Part shown: piece by piece, positions 37,301 through 50,964 of the stretch
How positions within the stretch are numbered: the first letter of the stretch is position 1
Layout of the letters: each line of letters starts with the position of its first letter
Origin: Perognathus longimembris pacificus
Taxonomy: Eukaryota; Chordata; Mammalia; Rodentia; Heteromyidae
Assembly (NCBI RefSeq): GCF_023159225.1
Contig: NC_063167.1
Coordinates: forward strand, 9,579,734-9,643,733
DNA length: 64,000 nucleotides
Direction: 5' to 3'
Notes under the pieces: model-generated
Databases searched by the model: none
What the model saw: the letters and a program-made list of their open reading frames with translations, nothing else
What the model was told of the DNA's origin: nothing
Program-made: the position numbers and the translations under genes

Positions 37301-38986
37301 GCGGGAGAGCTTGGCCCCGGGGGTCCACGCGGCCGGCGCCCTCCCCGGCCCCGGGGCTCTGGGTGGGTTTGGTGGCCGCGCTTGGTGTGTGGCCGGCTCT
37401 GACCGCCCCTCTCCGCCTTCCCCCCTAGGGCCCCTCGGAAGGCGAGCCCCTGCCGCCCACCCCCTCCACGCAGCCCGCCTCGCCCCTGTCGGCCGCCCAG
37501 CCGGCCCCGCCCGTGCCCGCCGGCCAGCCCGGCCCGCCGCCCAGCAGCAAGAAGCCGCCGGTGTCCCAGGAGGCCAAGGGGACCCAGACTGGAGGCGCCG
37601 AGCAGCCGCGCCCCCCGGCCGTCCCCGCGAGCAGGCCCCCCGAGCCCCACGCCCAGCTCCAGAGGGCGCAGGCGGAACCGGGCCAGGCGTCGCACCCTTC
37701 CCCCGTGTCGGTCACCATGAAGACCGACCTCCCGGCCCCTCTGCCCCCCCAGGCTGCCCCCAAGCAGCCGCTGTTCATCCCCACCACCTCGGGCCCCAGC
37801 ACCCCGCCCGGACTCGCCTTGCCGCACACCGAAGCCCAGCCAGCCCCGAGCCCGGACTCCTCCCTGCACCTGACTCCCCAGCGGCCTGTGGACATGGTGC
37901 AGCTTCTCAAGGTGAGCTCGGCCCGGCCCGCCGCCCCGTCAGCCTCCGCCTGCGGGGGGGGGGGGGGGGGGAGAAGGTGGGGGGCGAGCCCGGCGCCGCC
38001 CCGCCCCGGCGCGCTCCTCACTCGTGCGCTCTTTTCCCTCGCGCAGAAGTATCCCATTGTGTGGCAGGGCTTGCTGGCCCTCAAGAACGACACGGCTGCC
38101 GTGCAGCTCCACTTTGTCTCAGGCAACAACGTCCTGGCCCACCGCTCGCTGCCCCTCTCGGAAGGAGGCCCCCCGCTGAGGATCGCCCAGAGGATGCGGC
38201 TGGAGGCCTCCCAGCTCGAAGGGGTTGCGCGGAGGATGACGGTGAGACTCGGGCCCCCCCCCCCCCCAGCCTCCTGACACTCTCCAGGTGGACGTGACAG
38301 ACGTTCCTGTTTGGAGACCCCACGCAAAGCTACTTGCTTTCAGCAACCAGGGGGAGCTCGGGACGCTGTCGTAGGTGGGGGGTGTGGTGGGCTTGACACT
38401 GGGTTGGACATGTGCTCCTGTTTGGCTAGGAGACCCCTGACCACTGGCCTCTGTCCCAGGTGGAGACGGATTACTGTCTGCTGCTAGCGCTGCCCTGTGG
38501 TCGCGACCAAGAGGACGTGGTGAGCCAGACAGAGTCCCTCAAGGCCGCCTTCATCAGCTACCTGCAAGCCAAGCAGGCGGCAGGGATCATCAACGTCCCC
38601 AACCCCGGCTCCAATCAGGTTGGTCCTGCGTCGCGGCCCCTCGGCGGGGTGTGCGCTTAGAGGTGGGGGGGGGGGGGGGGCGGGGCTGTGCTGGGGAGAA
38701 GCCAGGGCAGAACCGGCTGGATGGCCCCGAGCTCGCTGCCCTGGGTATAAGATGGCGGGTACTGGCTGGCTTGCCCTGGCGCTCTTGAGGACGTCCCCGC
38801 GTGGAGTGGGGAGGGTGAGGTGAGGCCAAGAGTCTCACTCTTCTCTTTCCCCAGCCCGCCTATGTGCTGCAGATCTTCCCGCCCTGCGAGTTCTCTGAGA
38901 GTCACCTGTCCCGCCTGGCCCCGGACCTCCTCGCCAGCATCTCCAACATCTCCCCACACCTGATGATCGTCATCGCCTCCGTGTGA
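16342..38986 (+). CDS. SPEN: SPEN (SHARP/MINT) transcriptional corepressor, exons 4-15 (5' part lies upstream of window)
   Basis: SPEN is a very large nuclear protein that binds RNA through N-terminal RRMs and recruits NCoR/SMRT-HDAC corepressors through its C-terminal SPOC domain. It acts in Notch/RBPJ repression, nuclear receptor signalling and Xist-mediated X silencing. Twelve exons with GT-AG junctions and consistent phases can be joined: 16342-16502, 17074-17274, 20158-20309, 22329-22454, 22823-22936, 25160-25273, 27239-27339, 29221-37199, 37429-37911, 38047-38241, 38460-38618, 38855-38986. They encode RRM2-RRM4, the Arg/Glu-rich linker, the receptor and RBPJ interaction regions and SPOC, about 3,304 residues against roughly 3,370 for the matching part of the 3,664-residue human protein as I recall it. 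Human exons 1-3 (RRM1) are not in the window. Exon 11 carries a one-base frame slip near 33735. Identity rests on near-verbatim RRM and SPOC sequence, exon architecture and synteny with ZBTB17. Confidence 0.97.
16503..17073 (+). other. SPEN: SPEN intron 4
   Basis: A short intron. It carries one old, degraded + strand SINE near 16795-16990 (GCTGGTGGCTCGTACCTGC head, CTCAACTGGTAGAATGCTAG body). The rest is unique AT-rich sequence. Confidence 0.75.
17074..17274 (+). CDS. SPEN: SPEN exon 5: rest of RRM2
   Basis: Acceptor TTTAG and donor GTAAGA. The exon encodes TSLKDGLFHEFKKFGKV, then YGLVFFRQ (RNP1-like) and the RRM2 C-terminus ending in TAWIGPE. It has 201 coding bases, phase 1 to phase 1. Confidence 0.96.
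17497..17709 (-). mobile_element. Dimeric ID-type SINE
   Basis: Full-length young copy. Target-site duplication AGGAATGCTGACC at 17482 and 17710. Confidence 0.9.
17896..17969. repeat. Short tandem duplication (~48-bp period)
   Basis: AATTGGATC(C/T)GTTATTC followed by TAGGTGACA occurs at 17896 and 17944, with diverged sequence between. In SPEN intron 5. Confidence 0.75.
18171..18378 (+). mobile_element. Dimeric ID-type SINE
   Basis: Sense copy with 16-base A tail. Target-site duplication GGACTCTGAG before and after. Confidence 0.9.
19326..19526 (+). mobile_element. Dimeric ID-type SINE, older variant
   Basis: GGGGCTGGGACTGTGCTTGCC with a shortened head, CCATATAAACAGAAAGACCC linker and GGTCTGTCAAAAAAAG tail. 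Confidence 0.85.
19837..19970. repeat. (CT)n microsatellite
   Basis: CTCTCTCTC with occasional G interruptions, then an impure CT/CCCT tail. In SPEN intron 5, about 190 bp before exon 6. Confidence 0.85.
20158..20309 (+). CDS. SPEN: SPEN exon 6: first half of RRM3
   Basis: It encodes TESENEFRPLDERIDEF followed by RTLFIGNLEKTTTYHDL and IFQRFGEIV. TLFIGNL is the RNP2 motif of RRM3. Acceptor TTGCAG, donor GTATGT at 20310. Its 152 bp complete the split codon left by exon 5. Confidence 0.97.
20385..20437. repeat. (CCCT)n microsatellite
   Basis: Impure CTCTCCCTCTCTCCC to CCTTCCCTCCCTCCC run just after SPEN exon 6. Confidence 0.8.
20843..20895. repeat. Alternating purine-pyrimidine tract (Z-DNA-prone)
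   Basis: CGCGCATGCATGCGCGTGCG followed by TATATGTATGCATGTGCGCG and TGCGCGCAC: strict alternation over ~50 bp. Confidence 0.8.
20930..21166. repeat. (CCCCTT)n polypyrimidine array
   Basis: A T-rich start, then about 190 bp of near-perfect CCCCTT hexamers. The unit drifts to 7 bp (CCCCCTT) in the second half and ends in a short CT run. All + strand bases in the core are pyrimidine. Confidence 0.95.
21508..21561. repeat. (GT)n(GC)n alternating tract (Z-DNA-prone)
   Basis: TGTGTGTGTGTGTGTGCGCG then CGCGCATGTGCGTG and a CGCGCGCGCGTG block: over 50 bp of unbroken alternation. Confidence 0.85.
21880..22084 (-). mobile_element. Dimeric ID-type SINE
   Basis: It lies 240 bp upstream of SPEN exon 7. 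Target-site duplication TGACTGTCTTTCTT at 21859 and 22085. Confidence 0.9.
22329..22454 (+). CDS. SPEN: SPEN exon 7: second half of RRM3
   Basis: Exactly 42 codons, starting DIDIKKVNGVPQYAFLQY (RNP1 region QYAFLQY) and ending YLGNNRLK. Acceptor TTTAAG, donor GTAAAT. Phase 0 on both sides. Confidence 0.97.
22455..22822 (+). other. SPEN: SPEN intron 7
   Basis: 368 bp, mostly unique. It has a degraded ID-like monomer near 22672-22735 (GTGTGGCTCAGTAGT) ending in a short CA-rich run. Nothing else was seen. Confidence 0.7.
22823..22936 (+). CDS. SPEN: SPEN exon 8: RRM3/RRM4 linker and start of RRM4
   Basis: 38 codons: LGFGKSMPTN, then CVWLDGLSSNVSDQYL (RNP2-like VWLDGL) and FCRYGPVVK. Acceptor TTCAG at 22822, donor GTAGGT at 22937. 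Phase 0-0. Confidence 0.97.
23123..23205 (+). mobile_element. ID SINE monomer
   Basis: GGGCTGGGTGATATATCAGTG, GTGCCTTGCATGTGC and TAGGTTCAGTCCCCAGCAC: an ID-type head without the second tRNA-like unit. Confidence 0.75.
23259..23450 (-). mobile_element. Dimeric ID-type SINE, older variant
   Basis: T tract plus GGCCAGTCCTGTGGCTTAAA. The internal ACTTCTGGCC segment is deleted (CACAGCACTTTTCTATATAT). Confidence 0.85.
23733..23949 (-). mobile_element. Dimeric ID-type SINE
   Basis: It has a (TTTTG)n tail instead of pure T. Target-site duplication CCACTGGACATTT against CCACTGGATATTT. Confidence 0.9.
24225..24433 (-). mobile_element. Dimeric ID-type SINE, older variant
   Basis: TTTTGCCAGTCCTTGGGCTTG to CCACATTCCCAGCCC with the GCATGCTAGGCAAG-type head in reverse. 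It joins an antisense B1-type piece at 24436. Confidence 0.85.
25160..25273 (+). CDS. SPEN: SPEN exon 9: RRM4 core
   Basis: 38 codons, VVFDRLKGMALVLYNEIEYA to GGNKIK; GMALVLY is the RNP1 position. The acceptor is a strong poly-T plus ACAG. The donor reads AAG|GTGTGC, weaker than the other SPEN donors here. Phase 0-0. Confidence 0.96.
25343..25422 (+). mobile_element. ID SINE monomer
   Basis: GGGCTGGGATGTAGCTCC, GCGCTTGCCTAGCAAGTGC and GGGATTGATTCCCAGTACC match the BC1/tRNA-Ala-derived ID core with A and B boxes. It lacks the second unit of the dimers and ends in an A-rich tail. Confidence 0.85.
26457..26667 (-). mobile_element. Dimeric ID-type SINE
   Basis: Very close to the copy at 17497. 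Target-site duplication GTTGTTATTTCTTTTT at both ends. Confidence 0.9.
27239..27339 (+). CDS. SPEN: SPEN exon 10: end of RRM4 and start of the linker
   Basis: It encodes VDFANRESQLAFYHCMEKSG through FYEMLTERR. The acceptor is TTTTGAG after a T-rich tract; GAG is the least favoured NAG acceptor. The donor is GTATTG at 27340. It ends in phase 2 and joins the single base that opens exon 11. Confidence 0.95.
27570..27768 (+). mobile_element. Dimeric ID-type SINE, older variant
   Basis: GGCTGGGAATATGGCTTAGA with a small duplication (GAAGGAAGCCC) in the head. Imperfect target-site duplication AAAACTTTTTAG. Confidence 0.85.
27999..28124. repeat. 42-bp tandem repeat, three copies
   Basis: Units start at 27999, 28041 and 28083, each AA(C/T)TG(C/T)TC(A/T)GGG... 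ending (T/A)CCAG or TTCAG. All are exactly 42 bp and moderately diverged. In SPEN intron 10; no family recognised. Confidence 0.9.
28337..28378. repeat. (GA)n microsatellite
   Basis: About 20 GAGA units at the tail of an old + strand SINE in SPEN intron 10. Confidence 0.9.
28827..29029 (-). mobile_element. Dimeric ID-type SINE, older variant
   Basis: Target-site duplication GTTGATATTTAATTAAA against GTTGAAATTTAATTAAA. It lies 190 bp upstream of SPEN exon 11. Confidence 0.9.
29221..37199 (+). CDS. SPEN: SPEN giant exon 11: charged linker, receptor/RBPJ interaction regions (contains a 1-base frame slip)
   Basis: A single 7,979-bp exon from TTTGGCAG|AGAGGAACG to the CAG|GTGAGC donor at 37200. 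It opens with an Arg/Glu/Asp/Tyr-rich tract (RQREREREREREF-like, near 29465-29545), continues through Lys/Glu/Ser-rich linker with KSESPQK and nuclear-localisation-like KKKR clusters, and includes the conserved PKITSVISRMPVSIDLENSQ segment at about 35158-35220 in the part of the protein where human receptor-interaction and RBPJ-binding regions have been mapped. The reading frame matches human SPEN from 29222 to about 33733, then continues one base later (AQLAKQMELE at 33786) to the exon end. The length is 3n+1 after its phase base, so the slip is one extra base. GC content jumps from about 31.95 kb onward. Confidence 0.96.
34318..34380 (+). repeat. SPEN: GCC trinucleotide expansion coding for polyalanine in SPEN
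   Basis: Within exon 11, about ten consecutive GCC codons (34322-34351) give a ten-Ala run, followed by EPPS and five more alanines. The human protein, as I recall it, has a non-Ala segment (VVAPVESHVPES) at this point. Confidence 0.85.
37429..37911 (+). CDS. SPEN: SPEN exon 12: Pro/Gln/Ala-rich segment before SPOC
   Basis: It encodes GPSEGEPLPPTP through QRPVDMVQLLK. It is low-complexity and Pro-rich with conserved islands (VSQEAKGTQTG, APKQPLF, TTSGPSTPPGL). Acceptor CCCTAG, donor GTGAGC. Phase 0-0. Confidence 0.95.
38047..38241 (+). CDS. SPEN: SPEN exon 13: SPOC domain, first half
   Basis: It encodes KYPIVWQGLLALKNDTAAVQ, FVSGNNVLAHRSL and LRIAQRMRLE. The three arginines of LRIAQRMR correspond to human R3548, R3552 and R3554, the basic patch that binds the phosphoserine tail of NCoR/SMRT in the published SPOC structure. 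All are present, so corepressor binding should be retained. Acceptor GCGCAG, donor GTGAGA. Confidence 0.97.
38460..38618 (+). CDS. SPEN: SPEN exon 14: SPOC domain, middle
   Basis: 53 codons: VETDYCLLLALPCGRDQEDV to NVPNPGSNQ, with the LQAKQAAGIINV helix. Acceptor TCCCAG, donor GTTGGT. Phase 0-0. Confidence 0.97.
38855..38986 (+). CDS. SPEN: SPEN exon 15: SPOC C-terminus and stop
   Basis: PAYVLQIFPPCEFSESHLS to LMIVIASV followed by TGA at 38984-38986, the usual SPEN C-terminus. Acceptor CCCCAG. Confidence 0.97.
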   Translation, partial: PAYVLQIFPPCEFSESHLSRLAPDLLASISNISPHLMIVIASV

Positions 38987-39955
38987 GGCGGCGCCGGCCC
39001 TCAACCCCGGCCAGGGCAGCCCCGGCAGGCGTGGGGGAGCTGCTGCTGGGGACAGACCACCAGAGGCCAGCTTCCTGCACTCGCCCGCCCGCCCAGCTCC
39101 GAGGGGCGGACCTCTGGGCGGAGGTGCTGCTACTTTGTATGTTTACACGACACTTTTCACCCAGGACAGACCACCGCCGGATGCACCGACCGCAGACTCC
39201 TAGGGGCTGGGTTTCTGTCTCCTCTTCGGGGAGAAAAGGAACAGGGCAATGGAATGAATCTTTTTTTTTTCTTTTTTTATAAGAAACAAGAGAACTGCCT
39301 TTGCACTAAATTAGTGACTTGGATTTTTTTTGCACAGTGAAGATAGGCTGTGACACTGGACACTCGTGTACAGGAACACACATCACGGACTCTTAATGCT
39401 GGAACCTTGGGGGTCAAGGAACATTTCATTGGGGTTTTTTTGCCCCGCCTCCTCCCTTCCCTGCTCATTGGATGTGTCACCTTTCTCAATTCTCCTGCTG
39501 CCACCACCTTCGACTCACGAGGATGTACAGTTTCAATCAAACGCGCAAACAGAAGGATTTCCTTTCTTGGTGGGACATGCAGAACTTGGGGTGTGTATAT
39601 ATAAATATATAATATATATAAATATATATAATACTGACTTAAAAATCAATTTCCCCGACATACATTTTTTTTAATCTGTGCCAAAAATGTGTTTTCAAAG
39701 AAAATCTTATTTTCATACTCAGACTTTGTACTGTCACTCATTGTCTCTGCGCTTGGCCGCAGCCCGGGTCTTCCTGCCACGTGGAAGCGTCTGTCACCCA
39801 GCATCTGTACGGGACCGGCCAGTCCCCCTGCGACCCGGACCGCCCCAGACCTCCTAACACTATTAATTTATGAAACTGTTTTCCTCAGCGCAGTTTTGTT
39901 TTGTGTGTCCATTGGATTACAAACTTTATTAAAAAAATACAAAACACCTCAAGTG
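38987..39955 (+). other. SPEN: SPEN 3' untranslated region
   Basis: Non-coding sequence from the TGA to the poly(A) region. It holds T-rich and AT-rich tracts, including a TATATA-type AU-rich run at 39594-39632 that could affect transcript stability. No interspersed repeat was recognised in it, which fits a conserved UTR. The cleavage site, just past 39940, is inferred. Confidence 0.85.
39928..39933 (+). terminator. SPEN: SPEN polyadenylation signal (ATTAAA)
   Basis: ATTAAA, the commonest variant hexamer, is followed after about 20 bases by a GT-rich stretch (GTGTGAATGTGATCG at 39952-39966) suitable as a downstream element. It lies about 0.94 kb after the stop. Confidence 0.75.
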
Positions 39956-41139
39956 TGAATGTGATCGTGGCTGGAGTGGGAGTGGGGGGCGGTCCCTGGC
40001 GTCAAAGATCCCTAGCCCGCACCCCAACTTTGCTTTTTCCCTTTGTATTGCCCTAAGTCTGGAAACTGGCCTCCTCGCCAAAGAGCGTTTACCAGCACAA
40101 GAGGCTTGTGTCCTGAACGCTCGACTCGGGAAACGCCTCGCTGTAGCAGCGTGGGTGCCCGTGACAGTCAAGTCCCCATCGGGCCAGGGCAATGCGGAAG
40201 GCACTTCGGGTCTCTAGTAGAGAAACACACGCACCCCTGGCAAACTCGCGGCCTCTTAGGCCTGCACGGAGTAGGGTTCCCATCCTTTGTCCAGGTAGGG
40301 CACCAGGGACAGACAGGAAGCGGGGCTGGGTTTAGGTTCCCTTGCAAGTTCAGTGGTCAAGTGGGAGTTCAGAAACATCACTACCTCAGCGGGGCACCTG
40401 CAGGCCTGCACACTTCCTACCTGTGCAGGGAGGGTCCCAGCTGCTGGTACAAGCTGTGGGGAAGGGGGGAAACGGACAGCCTCGCTTACTGTGAACCCAT
40501 CAAAAGCTCCAGCCTGCTGATGGAAGAGTGCGGCGGCAGCACCTGGACAGGCGATTCCTAGCTGTAATCCCACTGACAGCAGGCTAACAGCTGAAGATAG
40601 TGGTTCTAGGCCAGCCTGGGCAGAAAAGGCCTGAGAGTCATGTCCAATTCACCCACAGCTCTTGTGTGAAAAAGCTAGCGGAGCTCACAAGGCCCTGAGT
40701 TCAAGCCCCATTACCAGCATACCTGTGTGTGCACAAAAGCGGCACGGGACGCTGCTTGGTTGGTGAACCAAGCACAACGCAGCAGTGCGGCCCCAGGGGG
40801 CCAGCTGGGCCTGGCATAAAACTCGACCTGGGCAAGCGGCCTGGGTGAAGCCACTGGCGCCTTGAGGCTGGGTTCTCAGGGCAGCTTCTGTCCTCCCGCC
40901 GAAGCCGGCAGGCGGAGGGAAGGGGTGCAGGGTTACAACACTGCTCCGAGCGGAGTGTAATCCGGGGTACTGGGCCTAGATCCTCCCCACACCCCGGCCT
41001 GCGGCACGGAGACCCTGGGCTCCACTCAGTGCAGGAGGAGCGGACAGCAGGACTTGCCCAGTTGCTCCTGGGTGGTGCGGCCCTTCGGGAACACCAGCCA
41101 CAGCTGCTGGCACCCCTCCGCCCACAGGGACCTAAAGGC
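39956..41139. other. Intergenic gap between converging SPEN and ZBTB17 3' ends
   Basis: About 1.2 kb. An old SINE lies at 40560-40725 (+: GTAATCCCACTGACAGCAGG head, GAGTTCAAGCCCCATTACC tail). The rest is unique, moderately GC-rich sequence without a recognisable gene. Confidence 0.75.
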
Positions 41140-41256
41140 AGCATTAGAAAATAATCAAATTTATTCTCTCTAGGGAAGGGGGGGCGAGGGCCGCCCATCT
41201 CAGCTCCAGGGTGGGTGCCATCCATCCTTAAATAAACTGTCAGAAGGGCTCCCCGC
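41140..41256 (-). other. ZBTB17: ZBTB17 3' untranslated region
   Basis: A short 3'UTR inferred from the stop at 41257 and the AATAAA about 95 bases downstream. The exact cleavage site is not visible. Confidence 0.7.
41160..41165 (-). terminator. ZBTB17: ZBTB17 polyadenylation signal (AATAAA)
   Basis: TTTATT on the + strand is AATAAA on the - strand, 92 bases past the TGA. It is the first canonical signal downstream of the coding region. Confidence 0.75.
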
Positions 41257-46953
<5,697 letters not shown>

Positions 46954-48524
46954 GGCTGTAAGAGCCACAGCAGCTCTGTGAGCATGGGACAGGCACCGAC
47001 TGACCCGTCTGCAGACCCCAGTCCCCAGGGGAGACACACAGGGGAGGCGGGGAGAACAAAGGAGGGGCATTTCCACCAAGGGAGAACTGTGAATTGCTGC
47101 AGCCTGCCAATGTGGACCAGTGGCTCCCAAAATCCTTGGGTGACTGAAAAGAGCAGGTCCCCTAAGTCAAAAAGTACTGAGGGACCTGGGCACTGGTGTC
47201 TCACGCCTGCAATCCCAGTCACTCAGGAGGCTGAGATCTGAGGATCACAGTTCAAAGACAGTCTGGGCAGGAAAGTCTGTGAGACTCATCTCTGGCTAAT
47301 TACCAAAACGCTGGAAGGAGAACTGTGACTCAAGTGGTAGAACACTAGCCGTGAGCAAAAATACTTAGGGACAGCAAGCTTAAGCCTCAGGATGGGTGCA
47401 CACACACGCACTGAGGGATCAATACAAAAACAGTCACTCTTGTATCTTGCCAGGTAATGATGTTAAAGAGTCAAAAGAGCAAAGAAACAACAAAACAATG
47501 CTGTCATCATTTCAACAAAGAAAACACAGCTTCAGTTTAACACAGTTTTCAAAAAGAACCTACCATATAATCTTAGGAATAAAGGGCAAATGTGCCACAG
47601 CTGGATACACCTAGCTTTCAGCCCTATTTCACTCATGTTTTTCTCATTCTGTCATGGCCAGGTGACAGATCTGTTCAGGAAGATGACAAGGTAGCTCATT
47701 GATCACCAGATCATTTTGATCTCAGTCCCTGAGCCAGGGCCCCCAAGGCCCTGTGCAGTTTCCTTTGCCCAGCGAAGCCAGACTATGAGGTAAGGATCTC
47801 TCCCTCTCTCTGATGCATGGGCTCGGGGAACGGTATAAAGCTGGAGAGTCCCCCGCCTCCAGAAACCTCTATCTGGTGATGAATCTGCCAGGAGGCACAG
47901 CAACTCCAATCCTAATCCATGAGCTGCTGGCCTGGCACCTTTTCTCTGCCAAGCCCCTCACCTAAGGCCCAGACATCCCAAACCATTGAGCATGTTCAGA
48001 GACCCTGGACATAACTATCTAGAGCAGCAGTCCTGCCCATCCAACACCTCTGCAGTCTGTCTCAAGATGGGCAGTTTTCCAGGAAAACAAGTTCTTATCC
48101 TTCTACAAAGAACCAACTCGAGAGTATATCAAAATAAAAGCCAGTACCCGCTGCCTGAGAATGCACTATGGATCAGAGGGGCAGCTGTGGCACCTGGCCC
48201 GGAGTCTGTGTGGTGTGGGGCTTCTGTGCCGGCCGCTCCTGCCCAGGTGTGAGCCTCTCTTCGGAGGCCAGGTCGGCCACAGCTGCCCTGGGCTGCTGAG
48301 TGACAGGGGAGAGGGACACTTTAGGGTGCTCTGCCATGGGTGGCAGCAGCCCAGGCTCCTCCTGCCACATCATCTGGCCAGGACGAGTCACTGGCTTGTG
48401 CCTGGAACACAGTGACCAGGTGTGGCTGGCTAGGGTGAGTGGATGGGAGTCACGCCCACTCATGTCAGCACAGATCAGCTCTGCAGGACGCCCAGGCCTC
48501 TGCCTTATGGTGGGCTTTTCAAAA

Positions 48525-48632
48525 GTAGAGGTTAGCACCAGGAATTTCAGCACTTGAAAAGCAGAAGCAGGAGAGCTTGAAAACTACTGTCTACCCTTCC
48601 CTCCCTACTCTAGGTGGCAACCACCGAGACAC
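48525..48632. repeat. Left copy of ~105-bp duplication flanking the L1
   Basis: GTAGAGGTTAGCACCAGG to CAACCACCGAGACAC. It matches 49770-49874 with a few substitutions and a small indel (ACTACTGTCTACCC against ACTGTCTACTCC). It abuts the first L1 base. Confidence 0.9.
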
Positions 48633-49769
48633 AAGAGAAGAGATAAAAATGGCAAAGAAACATATGAGGAAATGTTCAACATCCCTGGCAGTAAAGGAAA
48701 TGCACATAAAAACAACCCTGAGATACCACCTCCCTCCAGTTAGAATGGCCTAGACTCTGAACTCAGGTAACAACAAATGCTGGAGGGGGTGCGGGGAAAG
48801 AGGAACCCTTCTGCACTGTTGGTGGGAGTGCAAATTAGTACAACCACTTTGGAGAACAGTATGGAGGTTCCTCAAAAAGCTCAACATAGATCTACCCTAT
48901 GACCCAGCCATACCATTCCTAGGCATCTATCCTGAACAACAGGTCTCAGGATATCAAAAAGACATCTACACATCCATGTTTATCGCTGCACAATTCACAA
49001 TAGCCTAAATATGGACACAACCCAGATACCCCTCTACAGATGAATGGATCCAAAAAAATGTGGTACCTATACACAATGGAATACTACATAACGATTAGAA
49101 ATGATGAAATATTGGTATTCACAGGAAAACGGTCAGAACTTGAACAAATAATGTTGAGCGAGACAAGCCTAGAACACAGAAAACAAAGGGGCATGATCTC
49201 CTTGATATATGACTGTTAAGGTGGGGGGAGGGGGGACAGTAGAGACCAGGTCTTCGAAACAAAAAACTTCCTGTCAAATGGTATTTCCACAGGTTTGGGT
49301 CAGCGACCTTACATTATGTAACTAAAACCAAACAACTACTAAACATAAAAAGGTCTAAAATAGACCTCTCCGTGGATCACAATAGCTCAAAAACTATGTA
49401 GGTATGATCATATAAGACAAGGATAAGCAAACTCTATTGTTGACGTTATATTTAAAGTTCTAGGTGAATTTCCTTTGGCGTATGCCACGTGGCTACTGTA
49501 TATGTTTTTGGTACACTGTGTATTGTATATATGCCTACCTGATCTAGGGAAGGGAAAGAAAAACGAGGGTGTAAGATATCACAAGAAATGTACACACTGC
49601 CTTATTATGTAACTGTACCCCTTTTGCACAACACCTTGTCAACAAAATTTAATTAATAAATTTTTTTAAAAAGTGAAAAAATTTCCTCCTTATTGCAAGT
49701 ATCATTATAGAGTTCTACAATACTGAGGTCAATGAAACAATCTTTAGGCAAAATATAAAAAAAAAAAAA
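48633..49769 (+). mobile_element. 5'-truncated LINE-1 (3' end only) with 3' transduced tail
   Basis: AAGAGATAAAAATGGCAAAG, then GCAAATTAGTACAACCACTT, GGAGAACAGTATGGAGGTTC and CAATGGAATACTACATAACG follow the 3' region of mammalian L1. A G-rich tract (GGGGGGAGGGGGG) at 49221-49237 is typical of L1 3'UTRs. AATAAA at 49654 with a short A-rich run marks the element's own end near 49678. About 75 bp of unrelated sequence and a second A tail follow, to 49769. No intact ORF. It lies antisense to ZBTB17. Confidence 0.9.
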
Positions 49770-49874
49770 GTAGAGGTCAGTACCAGGAATTTCAGCACTT
49801 GGAAAGCAGAAGCAGGAGAGCTTGAAAACTGTCTACTCCTCCCCCCCTACTCTAGGTGGCAACCACCGAGACAC
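49770..49874. repeat. Right copy of ~105-bp duplication flanking the L1
   Basis: It starts directly after the second A tail with GTAGAGGTCAGTACCAGG and ends CAACCACCGAGACAC. Beyond it the flank is unique. Confidence 0.9.
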
Positions 49875-50964
49875 CCAGCCCTGCTGGCACGGCCCTCTGT
49901 ACCCAGTAGAGGCTCCCTCTTATTTAGCTATCGCAGTGCTGCGGATCAAATCCAGGGCCTCATGGAAGTTAGCTAGGCATTCTATCACTGAGCTACACCC
50001 TCAGCTCTACTACAAATTCTGTTAAACACACAAACTTAGCCCCTCCTGATAACTCTAGATTCAGATTATTATCTTCTAGTGGACAGTGCCCCCCCGCCTT
50101 GGGAATTTCTGTGCCTCCTACACGGTCCTGCCAGCTCAGAGCTGCTAGGAATGTTTTTTCAGTTGTCTTCAGCTATTATAAAACGGTTCCATCCCTCCCT
50201 TCCTTCTTTCTTGTTTGGTATTTTTGAGACAGGTCTTGCTATTTAGCTCAAGCTGGCTTAAAGCTCCAGATGATTCTGCCTTCATCTCCTCAGGGCCGGA
50301 ATTAGAAGTGTGTGCAGCCACACCTGGCTCCAGGGGCTCATGAAGAACAACCCAGGATAAAATAAGGGTCTCCCTTCCAAAAGGCGAAACTGGAAGATGA
50401 GGAACACGGGCACAGCTGAGCATTTTGCACGTCCCCAGGCTGACGCTAGTGTGTCACCTTACCTTCCTGCCAGTGTAGCAAGCGCGCCATCAGGAGAGTG
50501 TACTTCTTAGCCTTGCAGGTATTTGCAACAGGACCCGACTATGTGTGTGTGTGGGGGGGGGGGGGATATTGGTACTGGGGCTTGTGCTCTTGCTTATCTT
50601 TTCTTTTCCATTCAAGGCTGGCACTCTGCCGGCACCTTGAGCCACACTGCCACTTCTGACTTTTTAGTGGCTGATTAGAGATAGAGACTCTTGGGTTTAT
50701 CTGCTCAGGATGGCTTTAAACCACAGCCCTTAGATCTCAGCCTCCTGAGTAGTGAGGACTGCAGGCATGAGCCACCAGTGCCCAGCAGGACTCTACTCTT
50801 GAGCAGTTACAGAACAAGAGGTAGAGAGCTTGGTATTTTTGAGTGTGACTAATTTTATGTCAAAATATTCCTCTGATCCTTACAAAATGATAGCTTTACT
50901 TTTGATACTGTTAAGTGAGCAAATAATGGACAAAGCCACTGTGAGAAATGAATTTCTGTTCTAT

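Noticed and set aside
39689..39958. 89-codon open frame in the SPEN 3'UTR
   Set aside because: It lies inside the UTR up to the poly(A) signal, has no domain, and the upstream SPEN exons terminate normally.
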